Shown here in pieces: positions 17,264-25,646 of a stretch of 64,000 nt of DNA. The position numbers were made by a program, and so were the translations under genes. Source of the stretch: Actinomadura litoris (GTDB lineage: Bacteria > Actinomycetota > Actinomycetes > Streptosporangiales > Streptosporangiaceae). The notes under the pieces were generated by a model that worked only from the letters and a program-made list of their open reading frames with translations, ran no database searches and was not told where the DNA came from. How positions within the stretch are numbered: position 1 is the stretch's first letter; each line of letters begins with the position of its first letter. The DNA lies in assembly GCF_009733595.1 (NCBI RefSeq), contig NZ_WOFH01000009.1:348027-412026 (forward strand), in the 5' to 3' direction.

Positions 17264-18739
17264 TCAGTACGCGCCGGAGCCCCGGAACACCGCCGACCAC
17301 GTCTTCCACATGATCTGCAGGTCGAGCGCCAGCGACCAGTTGTCCACGTAGCGCAGGTCGAGCCGGACCGACTCCTCCCAGGTCAGGTCCGAGCGGCCGC
17401 TCACCTGCCACAGGCCCGTGAGACCCGGCTTCACCACCAGCCTGCGGTAGACGTCGCCGCCGTACTGGGCGACCTCCTCCGGCAGCGGCGGACGCGGCCC
17501 CACCAGCGACATGTCGCCCCGCAGCACGTTGATGAGCTGCGGCAGCTCGTCCAGGGAGTAGCGGCGCAGCCACCGCCCGACCCGGGTGATCCGCGGGTCC
17601 TGCCGGATCTTGAACAGCACGCCGTCGTTCTCGTTGCGCTCCATCAGCGCGCCCTTGCGCGACTCCGCGTCCTGCACCATCGTGCGGAACTTCAGCACGG
17701 TGAACTCGCGGCCGCCGCGCCCGACCCGCACCTGCCGGAACATCACCGGGCCCGCGCTCGTCGTCTTGATCAGGAACGCGACGACCAGCAGCAGCGGGCT
17801 CATCAGCACCAGGCCGCCGAGCGCCGCCGTCCGGTCGAACAGGCCCTTGAGGATCTTGCGGCCGCCGTCCAGCTCCGGGTGCTCCACGTGCAGCAGCGGC
17901 AGCCCCGACACCGGGCGGATCGAGATGCGCGGGCCCGTCACGTCCATCAGCGCGGGCGCCACCACCAACTCGACGTCGTCGCGCTCGATCTGCCACGCCA
18001 GCCGCCGCAGCGCCACCCCGTCCATCTCCGGGCACGCCAGCACCGCGACCGAGTCGGCGCCGATCCGCTCGGCGACCGCCGCCGCCTGCCCGAAGTGGCC
18101 GAGCACCGGCACGCCCTCGACCTCGCCGACCGCGTCGTCGCCCGACACCAGCGGCGCCGGCAGGCACACCGCCGCGATGCTCATCCCGTGGTAGCGCTTC
18201 TGCTTCAGCAGGCGGATCAGGTCGGCCACCGACGTGCGGTGCCCCACCGCCACCACCCGCCGCATACACTCGCCGTTCCAGCGCTTGCGGTGCAGCCACT
18301 TGCGCAGCCGGTACCGGGCCACGAGGTCCAGGAACGTGCCGAGCGGCATCGCCATCACCACGTAGCCGCGCGCGACCTCGGTCTTCGTCGCGTAGGCGAG
18401 GATCGCGAGCGTCGCGGTGAAGATGAACCCCGCCCGCAGCACCCGGTGGAACTCCTCGTACCCGACGCCGATGTAGCGCGGCTGGTAGGCCCGGCACAGC
18501 ATCAGGATCGGCACCCACAGGACCGGCAGCGCCACCGTCAGCGCCACGTACGGCGCCGTCGGGTCGCTCGGCACACCGGGGAAGCGGAGCGCGAACGCGA
18601 TCACACCCGCCGCGAACATGCTGAGGAAGTCGAGCGCGCCCGCGAACCGGCGGTACCGCACCCCCCAGTTCTGCGCCGGGGGACGTCGTTGATCACGGCT
18701 CACCGGTGACTCGGCCTCGACCTTGTCAACGATGGCCAT
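17264..18739 (-). CDS. polyprenyl-phosphate sugar phosphotransferase (WbaP/CpsE type)
   Basis: A 491-residue initiating enzyme of polysaccharide synthesis. It transfers a sugar-1-phosphate from a nucleotide sugar to undecaprenyl phosphate on the inner face of the membrane. There are four or five N-terminal membrane segments (about 30-150), a central Rossmann-like region and a C-terminal bacterial sugar transferase domain (about 300-491) with VLKFRTM, RRYSLDELPQLINVLRGDMS, LVGPRPP and KPGLTGLWQVSGRS, all signature blocks. ATG at 18737-18739 follows GAGGGCG. The sugar cannot be told from sequence; glucose- or galactose-1-phosphate is usual. It completes the set of initiating enzyme, polymerase, rhamnose donor and sulfation genes. 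Confidence 0.93.
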   Translation of the reverse strand: MAIVDKVEAESPVSRDQRRPPAQNWGVRYRRFAGALDFLSMFAAGVIAFALRFPGVPSDPTAPYVALTVALPVLWVPILMLCRAYQPRYIGVGYEEFHRVLRAGFIFTATLAILAYATKTEVARGYVVMAMPLGTFLDLVARYRLRKWLHRKRWNGECMRRVVAVGHRTSVADLIRLLKQKRYHGMSIAAVCLPAPLVSGDDAVGEVEGVPVLGHFGQAAAVAERIGADSVAVLACPEMDGVALRRLAWQIERDDVELVVAPALMDVTGPRISIRPVSGLPLLHVEHPELDGGRKILKGLFDRTAALGGLVLMSPLLLVVAFLIKTTSAGPVMFRQVRVGRGGREFTVLKFRTMVQDAESRKGALMERNENDGVLFKIRQDPRITRVGRWLRRYSLDELPQLINVLRGDMSLVGPRPPLPEEVAQYGGDVYRRLVVKPGLTGLWQVSGRSDLTWEESVRLDLRYVDNWSLALDLQIMWKTWSAVFRGSGAY

Positions 18740-18908
18740 ACGCCCTCACCGTCCCCTGTAACGCCCGCCCCGGAATGCCCGGCTCACCTCGAAGACGGGC
18801 GAGGGGCGCTCCAGGTTCACAAACATCACGATGCTCATCCGTGATGAATCTTACGAGGCCATTACCGTTGTCGCGCTCCCGCGGCCGACATAGGACGAAA
18901 CCGACCTG

Positions 18909-19481
18909 TCACCCCGCGTGATAGGTGTTCTGTGCCGCGCCGAGCCCCTCGCGCAGGAGCGCCTCCACCGCGTCCGCCGCCCGGTCGACCTCCAGCGCCA
19001 GCTCCTTGCGCTCGGCCGCCGAGAAGTCCTTCAGCACGAACGCCGCCGCGTCCATCCGCCCCGGCGGGCGCCCCACCCCGAAGCGGACCCGCAGGTACTC
19101 CTTGTCCCCCAGCGACCTGGTCACCGAGCGCAGCCCGTTGTGACCGTTGTCACCACCGCCCCGCTTCAGCCGCAGCGCCCCGTAGGGGACGTCCAGCTCG
19201 TCGTGGACGACCACCAGCCGCTCCACCGGCACCTTGTAGAAATCCCGCAGCGCCTTCACCGGGCCGCCGGACTCGTTCATGTACGTCCGCGGCTTCGCCA
19301 GCACCACCCGCTCACCCGCCAGCCGCCCCTCCAGCACGTCCGACCGCGCCTTGTGCGACTTGAACCTGCCGCCGGCCCGCTCCGCCAGCACGTCCGCCAC
19401 CATGAACCCGGCGTTGTGCCGGTTGCCCGCGTACGACGGGCCCGGATTGCCCAGGCCCACCACCAGCCAGACGTCCACCAC
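18909..19481 (-). CDS. pth: peptidyl-tRNA hydrolase
   Basis: Pth, 190 residues, releases tRNA from peptidyl-tRNAs that drop off the ribosome. Catalytic motifs are intact: VVGLGNPGPSYAGNRHNAGF at the N-terminus with the catalytic His in NRHNAGF, and the conserved SGGPVKAL and VVHDELDVPYG blocks. GTG at 19479-19481 is used, but AGGAGG is only one base before it, so GTG at 19476-19478 may be the true start. It lies 60 bases after rplY, with a strong hairpin between, in the classical actinobacterial order glmU-prs-rplY-pth. Confidence 0.97.
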   Translation of the reverse strand: MVDVWLVVGLGNPGPSYAGNRHNAGFMVADVLAERAGGRFKSHKARSDVLEGRLAGERVVLAKPRTYMNESGGPVKALRDFYKVPVERLVVVHDELDVPYGALRLKRGGGDNGHNGLRSVTRSLGDKEYLRVRFGVGRPPGRMDAAAFVLKDFSAAERKELALEVDRAADAVEALLREGLGAAQNTYHAG

Positions 19482-19497
19482 GCCTCCTTCACCGCGA

Positions 19498-19527
19498 AGG
19501 CCCCCGCAGGTATACCTGCGGGGGCCT
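19498..19527 (-). terminator. hairpin between rplY and pth
   Basis: A perfect 30-base palindrome (arms AGGCCCCCGCAGGTA and its complement) begins 14 bases after the rplY stop and ends 16 bases before pth. It has no T-run. It probably lowers read-through from the strongly expressed ribosomal gene into pth, or acts as a processing site. Confidence 0.75.
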
Positions 19528-19541
19528 GCACACGTTCAGCC

Positions 19542-20159
19542 CTACTCGGCGGCGGGCTCCGCGCCCTCGGCGCCCTCGCCCGCGGCCTCCTCGCTCTCCT
19601 CGGCGGCCGGCTCGGTCGACACCGTCGCGTCCACGATCTGGACGATCAGCGTCTCCTCGTCCGCCGCGAGGTCGGTGCCCTGCGGCAGCTTCAGGTCCTT
19701 CGCGAGCACCTGCGAGTCGATGTCCAGGCCCGTGATGTCCAGGCTCACCGACTCCGGAATGTGCGTCGCCTCCGCCTCCACCGAGATCTGCACCTCGGTC
19801 TGGACGAGGCGGCCGCCCGCGACCACGTCGCCGACCACGTTCACCGGCAGGTCCACGACGACCTTCTCACCGCGCTTCACCAGCAGCAGGTCGACGTGCT
19901 CCAGGAACCCCTTGATCGGGTCGCGCTGCACGTCCTTCGGCAGCGCCAGCTCCGACCCGTCCCCGAGCCCCTCGATCGTCAGCAGCACGTTCGGCGTCTT
20001 CAGCGCGAGCATCAGCTCGTGCCCCGGGAGGGAGATGTGCTGCGGGTCGGTGCCGTGACCATAGAGGACGGCGGGCACCTTGCCGGCCCGGCGGGTGCGC
20101 CGCGCGGCACCCTTGCCGAACTCGGTGCGCGGTTCGGCGGCGATGCGTACCTCGGACAC
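19542..20159 (-). CDS. rplY: 50S ribosomal protein bL25, CTC (long) form
   Basis: A 205-residue bL25/general stress protein CTC. The N-terminal half (about 1-95) is the 5S rRNA-binding domain (EPRTEFGKGAARRTRRAGKVPAVLYGHG split across the first strand), and a second beta domain runs from about 100 to 180. It ends with an acidic Glu/Ala-rich tail, as usual for actinobacteria. GTG at 20157-20159 is chosen because GAGGAG lies 9 bases upstream and it gives the standard VSEVRI N-terminus. Confidence 0.95.
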   Translation of the reverse strand: MSEVRIAAEPRTEFGKGAARRTRRAGKVPAVLYGHGTDPQHISLPGHELMLALKTPNVLLTIEGLGDGSELALPKDVQRDPIKGFLEHVDLLLVKRGEKVVVDLPVNVVGDVVAGGRLVQTEVQISVEAEATHIPESVSLDITGLDIDSQVLAKDLKLPQGTDLAADEETLIVQIVDATVSTEPAAEESEEAAGEGAEGAEPAAE

Positions 20160-20353
20160 GGCGAAAACTCCTCGTTTGTTGCGATCCACGGCCGTCCGTC
20201 ATGGACGTCCGCTACGGACAGAGCGAATCAGGCGATGCTCGACGCGTCAGGCGCCTCGAAGATTCTTTGCGTTCCCCAGGGAGTGCGACTCCAGACAGGC
20301 ACCGCACTGAACGACCCGGGGCATACGCGGATTGCACAAGTCTAGCAGTATCT
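20160..20353. other. non-coding stretch upstream of rplY
   Basis: This region precedes rplY on the minus strand and should hold its promoter. I see no gene in it and no unambiguous promoter hexamers. It runs directly into the interspersed repeat beginning at about 20354. Confidence 0.5.
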
Positions 20354-20500
20354 ATTGGAGTGTCCTTGGCGTCGGGCGCAGAGCGCCCTCCTTCGGCGGA
20401 CACTCCGGGCGATCGCTGGCATCGCTTCGTCTCGCCTGGCGGCTCGCTTCGCGATCAAGTTCTCGCAGGCTCGAACTTGCCTTCGGACGCGATCGCAACC
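20354..20500 (+). repeat. interspersed repeat, copy A (full length)
   Basis: About 147 bases that align along their length, with small gaps, to the reverse complement of 41461-41606. The shared core includes GGCGATCGCT, then GCATCGCT, and then CTCGCCTGGCGGCTCGC; it ends with ACGCGATCGC. Identity is roughly 70-80% by eye. Copy B lies inverted 110 bases further on. The copy has no coding character. The function is unknown. Confidence 0.7.
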
Positions 20501-20611
20501 GTCCCTTGCCGCGGGCCGGGCCCCGCGCTGGTCGCCCTCTGCGCGTTCGTTCGGGCTGGTCTCTTCACGCGACGCAACGACCTCAGGCGGCTGCTCAGAC
20601 GTCGGCTGCCT

Positions 20612-20703
20612 CGCCGCCAGGCGCGTTCGGAGCGATGCGGCGATCGCCGCGGGGCCCGCCGAAGGAGGGAGCGGCAGCGACCGGCGCCAAGGGCGCCGCA
20701 AGG
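20612..20703 (-). repeat. interspersed repeat, copy B (truncated, inverted)
   Basis: On the minus strand, this copy begins at the prs stop codon (TTAACCTTGCGGCGCCC) and runs through GCGGCGATCGCC, GCATCGCTCCGAAC and CGCCTGGCGGC before the likeness to the other copies stops. It faces copy A as an inverted repeat. It may fold into a large stem with copy A and serve as the 3' end of the prs message. Confidence 0.65.
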
Positions 20704-21684
20704 TTAACTATGGCCGCCGAAGAGGCTTGTTACCGATCCGTCGCTGAAGACCTCGTTGATGGCCCTGGCCACCAGGGGGGCTATGGACAGGACGGTGAGC
20801 TTGTCGAACTGCTTGTCCTCGGGGATGGGGAGGGTGTTGGTCAAGACGACCTCGGAGACCCTGGAGTTCTTCAGGCGGTCCACCGCGGGGCCCGACAGGA
20901 CGCCGTGGGTGGCGGCCACCACCACCTTGGTCGCGCCGTGGTCGAAGAGGGCGTCGGCGGCCTTCACGATGGTGCCACCGGTGTCGATCATGTCGTCGAC
21001 GACCACGCAGGTGCGGCCCTTGACCTCGCCGACGACGTCGAAGACCTTGACCTCGTTCGCCACGTCCGGGTCGCGCTTCTTGTGGATGATCGCCATCGGG
21101 ACGCCGCCGAGGCGGTCCGACCAGCGCTCGGTGACGCGGACGCGGCCCGCGTCGGGGGCCACGACCGTGACCTTCGAGGTGTCCAGGCGGCGCTCGAAGT
21201 GCTGGGCCAGCAGGTCCAGGGCGAACAGGTGGTCCACCGGGCCGTCGAAGAAGCCCTGGATCTGCGCGGTGTGCAGGTCCACGGTGATCAGGCGGTCGGC
21301 GCCCGCGGTCTTGAACAGGTCGGCCATCAGGCGGGCCGAGATCGGCTCGCGGCCGCGGTGCTTCTTGTCCTGGCGGGCGTAGCCGAAGAACGGGGCGACG
21401 ACCGTGATCCGCTTGGCGGACGCGCGCTTCAGCGCGTCCACCATGATCAGCTGCTCCATGATCCACTGGTTGATCGGAGCGGTGTGGCTCTGGATCACGA
21501 AGGCGTCGGAGCCGCGCACCGACTCCAGGAACCGGACGAACGTCTCACCGTTGGCGAAGTCGTACGCGGATGTCGGTGTGAGGTCGACCTGGAGGTTGTC
21601 GGCTACTTCCTTGGCCAGGTCCGGGTGGGCTCGGCCGGTGAAGAGCATCAGCTTCTTCTGACCGCTCGCTTTTATCCCACTCAC
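20704..21684 (-). CDS. prs: ribose-phosphate pyrophosphokinase
   Basis: PRPP synthetase, 326 residues, makes phosphoribosyl pyrophosphate from ribose-5-phosphate and ATP for nucleotide, His and Trp synthesis and, in actinobacteria, for arabinose donors. Motifs seen: FANGETFVRFLESVRG (about 43-58), the ATP-binding FFGYARQDKKHRGREP (about 101-116) and the PRPP-binding VVVDDMIDTGGTI (about 226-238). GTG at 21682-21684 is chosen because GAGGTGA overlaps its approach and because the protein then starts like orthologues. It lies 117 bases after glmU, on the same strand. Confidence 0.97.
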   Translation of the reverse strand: MSGIKASGQKKLMLFTGRAHPDLAKEVADNLQVDLTPTSAYDFANGETFVRFLESVRGSDAFVIQSHTAPINQWIMEQLIMVDALKRASAKRITVVAPFFGYARQDKKHRGREPISARLMADLFKTAGADRLITVDLHTAQIQGFFDGPVDHLFALDLLAQHFERRLDTSKVTVVAPDAGRVRVTERWSDRLGGVPMAIIHKKRDPDVANEVKVFDVVGEVKGRTCVVVDDMIDTGGTIVKAADALFDHGATKVVVAATHGVLSGPAVDRLKNSRVSEVVLTNTLPIPEDKQFDKLTVLSIAPLVARAINEVFSDGSVTSLFGGHS

Positions 21685-21801
21685 CTCTGACAACTCCCCT
21701 TGCTCGAACTGTTTTCCTACGTGGGTTGTTGTCCCCACTCGCCGTGTGTCACACGGACTGCCTTGTTGTTCGGGGGAACGTCGTTGTCCCGCCTGCCGGG
21801 C

Positions 21802-23238
21802 CTACTCGCCCGCGTCCTCCGTGGCCCGGCGGGCCGCCTCGGCCGACGGGGTGCCGGCGCGGCGGCGCTCGACCCAGCCCTCGACGTTGCGCTGCGGGGC
21901 CCGCGCGACCGCCATCGCCCCCGGCGGGACGTCCTGGACGATCACCGAGCCGGCCGCCGTGTAGGCGCCGTCCCCGACCGTCACCGGCGCGACGAACATG
22001 TTGTCGCTGCCCGTCCGGACGTGGGAGCCGATCACGCTGCGGTGCTTGTCGACGCCGTCGTAGTTCACGAACACCGAGCCGGCGCCGATGTTGGAGTGCT
22101 CGCCGATCTCGGCGTCACCGACATAGGTCAGGTGCGGGACCTTCGAGCCCTCGCCGATGTCGGCGTTCTTGGTCTCGACGTAGGTGCCCGCCTTCGCCCC
22201 GCGGCCCAGCCTCGTGCCGGGGCGCAGGTAGGCGTAGGGGCCCACGGACGCCTCGGGGCCGATCTCGGCGCTGACGCAGACCGCGTTGGCGACGGTGGCG
22301 CCCGCGCCCACCCGGGTGTCGGTCAGCGTGCAGTTCGGACCCACCCGGGCGCCCTCGCCCAGGTGCGTCTCGCCGTGCAGCTGGGTGCCCGGGAGGATCT
22401 CGGCGTCCGGCTCGGCGGTCACGCCCGCGTCGATCCAGGTGGTCGCCGGGTCGACGATCGTGACCCCGGCGCGCATGTGCGCCTCCAGGATCCGGTCGTT
22501 GAGCTGGCGGCGCGCCTGGGCGAGCTGCACCTTGTCGTTGACGCCCTGGGTCTCGACCCAGTCGGCGGCGAGGTGGGCGCCCGCGCGGTGGCCGTCGGCG
22601 CGCATGATCTCGACGACGTCGGTGAGGTACTCCTCGCCCTTGGCGTTGTCGGTGGTCACGCGCTTGAGCGCGGCCTCCAGCAGCGACCCGTCGAAGGCGT
22701 ACATGCCGACGTTGATCTCGTTGATCGCCCGCTCGGCCTCGCTCGCGTCCTTGTGCTCGACGATCGCGGCCACGCTGCCGTCGGCCGCCCGCACGATCCG
22801 GCCGTACCCGGTCGGGTCGGGGAACTCGGTGGTGAGGATCGTCGCCGCGTTCCCCTCGTCCTCGTGGGACCGGACGAGCGCCGCGAGCGTCTCCCCGCGC
22901 AGCAGCGGGTGGTCGCCGTTGGTGACCACCACGGTGCCCTCCAGCGCGCCGGTCTGCTCCAGCGCCATCCGCACGGCGTGCCCGGTGCCGGACCGCACCT
23001 CCTGGACGGCGGTCTCGGCGTCCGGCGCGTGCTCGGCGAGGTGCTCGGCGACCTGCTCCCGTCTGTGCCCCACGACGACGACGAGCCGCCCGGGTTCCAG
23101 CTCGCGGGCGGCGGCCAGCACGTGGCCGAGCATGCTGCGCCCGCACAGCTCATGGAGCACCTTCGAGGTGCGGGACTTCATTCGGGTGCCCTCGCCGGCG
23201 GCGAGGACGATGACGGCTGCCGGGCGGCTGGCGCTCAC
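21802..23238 (-). CDS. glmU: bifunctional UDP-N-acetylglucosamine pyrophosphorylase / glucosamine-1-phosphate acetyltransferase
   Basis: GlmU, 478 residues, performs the last two steps to UDP-GlcNAc, the peptidoglycan and envelope sugar donor. The N-terminal uridylyltransferase has VLAAGEGTRMKS (about 10-21) with the SKVLHELCG motif. The C-terminal left-handed beta-helix (about 250-445) carries hexapeptide repeats and acetyl-CoA site residues (KTYVETKNADIGEGSKVPHL region, VNYDGVDKHRS). GTG at 23236-23238 follows GGAG by 9 bases; a longer in-frame extension upstream would overlap the tRNA gene and is rejected. tRNA-Gln lies just upstream, a common arrangement in actinobacteria. Confidence 0.97.
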   Translation of the reverse strand: MSASRPAAVIVLAAGEGTRMKSRTSKVLHELCGRSMLGHVLAAARELEPGRLVVVVGHRREQVAEHLAEHAPDAETAVQEVRSGTGHAVRMALEQTGALEGTVVVTNGDHPLLRGETLAALVRSHEDEGNAATILTTEFPDPTGYGRIVRAADGSVAAIVEHKDASEAERAINEINVGMYAFDGSLLEAALKRVTTDNAKGEEYLTDVVEIMRADGHRAGAHLAADWVETQGVNDKVQLAQARRQLNDRILEAHMRAGVTIVDPATTWIDAGVTAEPDAEILPGTQLHGETHLGEGARVGPNCTLTDTRVGAGATVANAVCVSAEIGPEASVGPYAYLRPGTRLGRGAKAGTYVETKNADIGEGSKVPHLTYVGDAEIGEHSNIGAGSVFVNYDGVDKHRSVIGSHVRTGSDNMFVAPVTVGDGAYTAAGSVIVQDVPPGAMAVARAPQRNVEGWVERRRAGTPSAEAARRATEDAGE

Positions 23239-23405
23239 TGGGGAGGCTCCTCGGCGTCGCGGACAGGTTCCTTGGTCGGGCTGTCTACCTGCTGCGACGG
23301 CCTCGGACAGGCCACAGCGCACCCGACACGGGGAAGGATACCGCCCGCCACCCCCGCCGCGTCCGCCCGCACCCGGCGACCCGCTGATCGCGACGTTGCG
23401 GACAG

Positions 23406-23477
23406 CTCCGGCGCAAGGACTCGAACCTTGTCTAAGGGCACCAAAAACCCTTGTGCTGCCAATTACACCACGCCGGA
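23406..23477 (-). tRNA. trnQ: tRNA-Gln (anticodon TTG)
   Basis: A 72-base cloverleaf on the minus strand. The acceptor stem is TCCGGCG/CGCCGGA, the D arm GTGT...GCAC, the anticodon stem AGGGT/GCCCT with loop TTTTGGT (anticodon TTG), and the T arm CAAGG-TTCGAGT-CCTTG. The discriminator base is G, and CCA is not encoded. It decodes CAA glutamine codons, and CAG by wobble. Confidence 0.95.
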
Positions 23478-23873
23478 CCAAAGCGGACAGTTCGGACATG
23501 AGCCGACCGTCCGGGCGCCCCAACGATACCGAGCCTCGGGGGGTGGGCCCAGTCTATTGTCCCGCGCCCGCCGCCTCCGGTGTCGTGCGACCGACATGTC
23601 GATGTCTGTCCGGATCGGTTTAGGTCGGCCGGATGCGAGCACTCCGTCCTCGTGCCGACGCGTGAACCTTTGCCGCGGGTCGTGCGTTCGTGCTGGGTGA
23701 GGGGCATGTCACGTCCCTCCGGCGGGGTCCGTCGGACCGATGGGCCGCAAGAGTGTTATGTGGCCTGTGGGGGAGATTCCCACTGTTTTTACCGTTTGCC
23801 CCTGCACAACTTACGAACCCGTAGGTTACGGTGGCGTAGGTAGGACAGCCCAGACACAGGAAGCGGTGACTCT
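23478..23873. other. intergenic region between tRNA-Gln and the desaturase gene
   Basis: This 396-base gap should contain the tRNA promoter reading left and the desaturase promoter reading right. A TATCGT box on the minus strand (23523-23528) is a weak -10 candidate for the tRNA. Palindromes near 23819 are listed separately. No open frame with coding character is present. Confidence 0.5.
23819..23831 (+). promoter_or_regulatory. palindrome upstream of the desaturase gene (candidate operator)
   Basis: CCGTA-GGT-TACGG is a perfect 5-bp inverted repeat, overlapped on its left by TACG-AACC-CGTA and followed by a further GCGTAGGTAGG half-site. It sits about 43 bases before the desaturase ATG. It is a good candidate site for the co-transcribed TetR regulator, by inference. 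Confidence 0.45.
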
Positions 23874-24827
23874 ATGACCACGGCCCCGGCCCTCGACCCT
23901 CCCCGGCCGCAGCGCCGACCCGAACTCGACCCGGACCGGCAGGGCAACGCGGAGCGGCTGCTCGTCGCCGTGTTCACCGGTGTGCCGTTCCTGGCGCTCT
24001 TCGCGGCCGTCCCGCTCGCCTGGGGCAGGTTCCTCGGCTGGACGGACATCGCGATCATGGCGGTGTTCTACGTGCTGTCGGCGGCGGGGATCACGGTCGG
24101 CTACCACCGCTTCTTCACCCACGGGTCGTTCAAGGCGCGGCGGCCGCTGAAGATCTTCATGGCGCTGGCGGGGGGCCTCGCGATCGAGGGGCCGGTCATC
24201 ACGTGGGTCGCCGACCACCGGCGCCACCACAAGCACTCCGACAAGGACTTCGACCCGCACTCGCCGTGGCGGTTCGGCAACGACTGGAAGGCGCTCGGCA
24301 AGGGGCTCGTGTGGGCGCACTACGGGTGGCTGTTCGACGGGAACCGCACGTCCAAGCCGCGCTACGCCAAGGACCTGCTGAACGACCGCGACATGGTCCG
24401 CATCCACCAGTTGTTCCCCGCGCTCGTCGCGTTGTCGTTCTTCCTGCCCGCCGCGCTCGGCGGGCTGCTCACGATGTCCTGGACGGGATTCCTCACCGCG
24501 CTGTTCTGGGCCGGATTCGTGCGGATCACGCTCGTCCACCACGTGACGTGGTCGATCAACTCGATCTGCCACACGTTCGGCAAGGAGCACTTCGAGGTGC
24601 GCGACAGGTCCCGCAACGTGTGGTGGCTCGCCATCCCGTCGCTGGGCGAGTCGTGGCACAACCTGCACCACTCCGACCCGACCTGCGCGCGCCACGGCGT
24701 CCTGCGGGGGCAGATCGACATCAGCGCGCGGATCATCTGGGCGTTCGAGCGGGCGGGGTGGGCCTATGACGTCCGCTGGCCGAACGCGGAGCGGCTCGCC
24801 GCCAAACGCACCGAGCAGGCTCGTTGA
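23874..24827 (+). CDS. membrane acyl-CoA/acyl-lipid delta-9-type fatty acid desaturase
   Basis: A 317-residue integral membrane di-iron desaturase that introduces a double bond into a fatty acyl chain. All three histidine boxes are present: HRFFTH at 78-83, HRRHH at 115-119 and HNLHH at 262-266, with four hydrophobic segments (about 30-75 and 175-220). The arrangement matches the stearoyl-CoA desaturase (DesA3-like) group of actinobacteria. ATG at 23874 is preceded by AGGAAG and GGTGA. Its stop overlaps the TTG start of the TetR gene, so the enzyme and a likely repressor are made from one message, suggesting feedback control of membrane unsaturation. Confidence 0.93.
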   Translation: MTTAPALDPPRPQRRPELDPDRQGNAERLLVAVFTGVPFLALFAAVPLAWGRFLGWTDIAIMAVFYVLSAAGITVGYHRFFTHGSFKARRPLKIFMALAGGLAIEGPVITWVADHRRHHKHSDKDFDPHSPWRFGNDWKALGKGLVWAHYGWLFDGNRTSKPRYAKDLLNDRDMVRIHQLFPALVALSFFLPAALGGLLTMSWTGFLTALFWAGFVRITLVHHVTWSINSICHTFGKEHFEVRDRSRNVWWLAIPSLGESWHNLHHSDPTCARHGVLRGQIDISARIIWAFERAGWAYDVRWPNAERLAAKRTEQAR

Positions 24828-25624
24828 CCGCCACAATTGAGCCCGTGACGGAACCCGCTCCCAGACCCCGCAGAAAGCGGATGACAGGCAAGGAACGCCG
24901 CGAGCAGCTCCTCGACATCGGGCGGACGCTGTTCGCCGAACGCGGTCTGGACGGCACCTCGGTGGAGGAGATCGCCTCCGCCGCCGGGGTCTCCAAGCCG
25001 GTGGTGTACGAGCACTTCGGCGGCAAGGAGGGACTGTACGCGGTCGTCGTCGACCGGGAGTTCGAGAAACTGCTGAGGCTGATCACCGAGTCGCTGAATT
25101 CGGCGACCCACTACCGCGGCAAACTGGAGAAGGCCGCGCTGGCGCTGCTGGAGTACATCGAGGGGAATCCGGACGGGTTCCGCATCCTCGTGCGCGACTC
25201 GCACGGCGGCACCGGGACCGGCAGCTACGCCAGCCTCCTCAGCGAGATCGCCGGTGAGGTCGAGTACATCCTCGCCCAGGAGTTCGACCGGCACGACTAC
25301 GACGACAAGTTCGCGCCGCTGTACGCGCAGAGCCTCGTGGGAATGGTCGCGATGACCGGCCAGTGGTGGCTGGACGTGCGCAAGCCGCGCCGCGAGGAGG
25401 TCGCCGCCCACATCGTGAACCTCGCGTGGAACGGGATCTCGGGCCTGGAGCCGCGGCCCTCGCTCGATCCGAGGCAGCGCCGCAAGGAGATGGAGCGCCA
25501 GGAGAAGCGCGCCGAGAAGGCGGCGGCGAAGGCGGAGAAGGCCGAGGAGAAGGCCGCCGCGAAGGCCGAGAAGGCCCAGCGCAAGGTCCGGGGCGAGGGC
25601 GACGCCGAGCCCCAGGAAGGCTGA
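24824..25624 (+). CDS. TetR/AcrR-family transcriptional regulator
   Basis: A 266-residue regulator. The helix-turn-helix lies at about 24-70 (RREQLLDIGRTLFAERG, TSVEEIASAAGVSKPVVYEHFGGKEGLY). The ligand-binding domain follows at about 75-210. TTG at 24824-24826 overlaps the desaturase stop (TTGA) and has GAGCAGG upstream; a GTG at 24845 is the alternative. The last 45 residues form a repetitive Lys/Ala/Glu helix (about 222-255) that TetR proteins normally lack and that may be a coiled coil or non-specific DNA-binding tail. It probably represses its own operon through the palindrome near 23819, likely sensing a fatty acyl compound. Confidence 0.9.
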   Translation: MTATIEPVTEPAPRPRRKRMTGKERREQLLDIGRTLFAERGLDGTSVEEIASAAGVSKPVVYEHFGGKEGLYAVVVDREFEKLLRLITESLNSATHYRGKLEKAALALLEYIEGNPDGFRILVRDSHGGTGTGSYASLLSEIAGEVEYILAQEFDRHDYDDKFAPLYAQSLVGMVAMTGQWWLDVRKPRREEVAAHIVNLAWNGISGLEPRPSLDPRQRRKEMERQEKRAEKAAAKAEKAEEKAAAKAEKAQRKVRGEGDAEPQEG

Positions 25625-25646
25625 GCGGGACCGATTCCCCGTGAAA

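Noticed and set aside
20355..20747. A 130-codon plus-strand frame upstream of rplY
   Set aside because: It lies in the interspersed repeat, is Arg/Ser-rich, and runs antisense into prs; no ribosome site or homology is apparent.
23239..23523. N-terminal extension of glmU
   Set aside because: The frame is open but would translate through the tRNA-Gln gene; the GTG at 23238 gives the family N-terminus.
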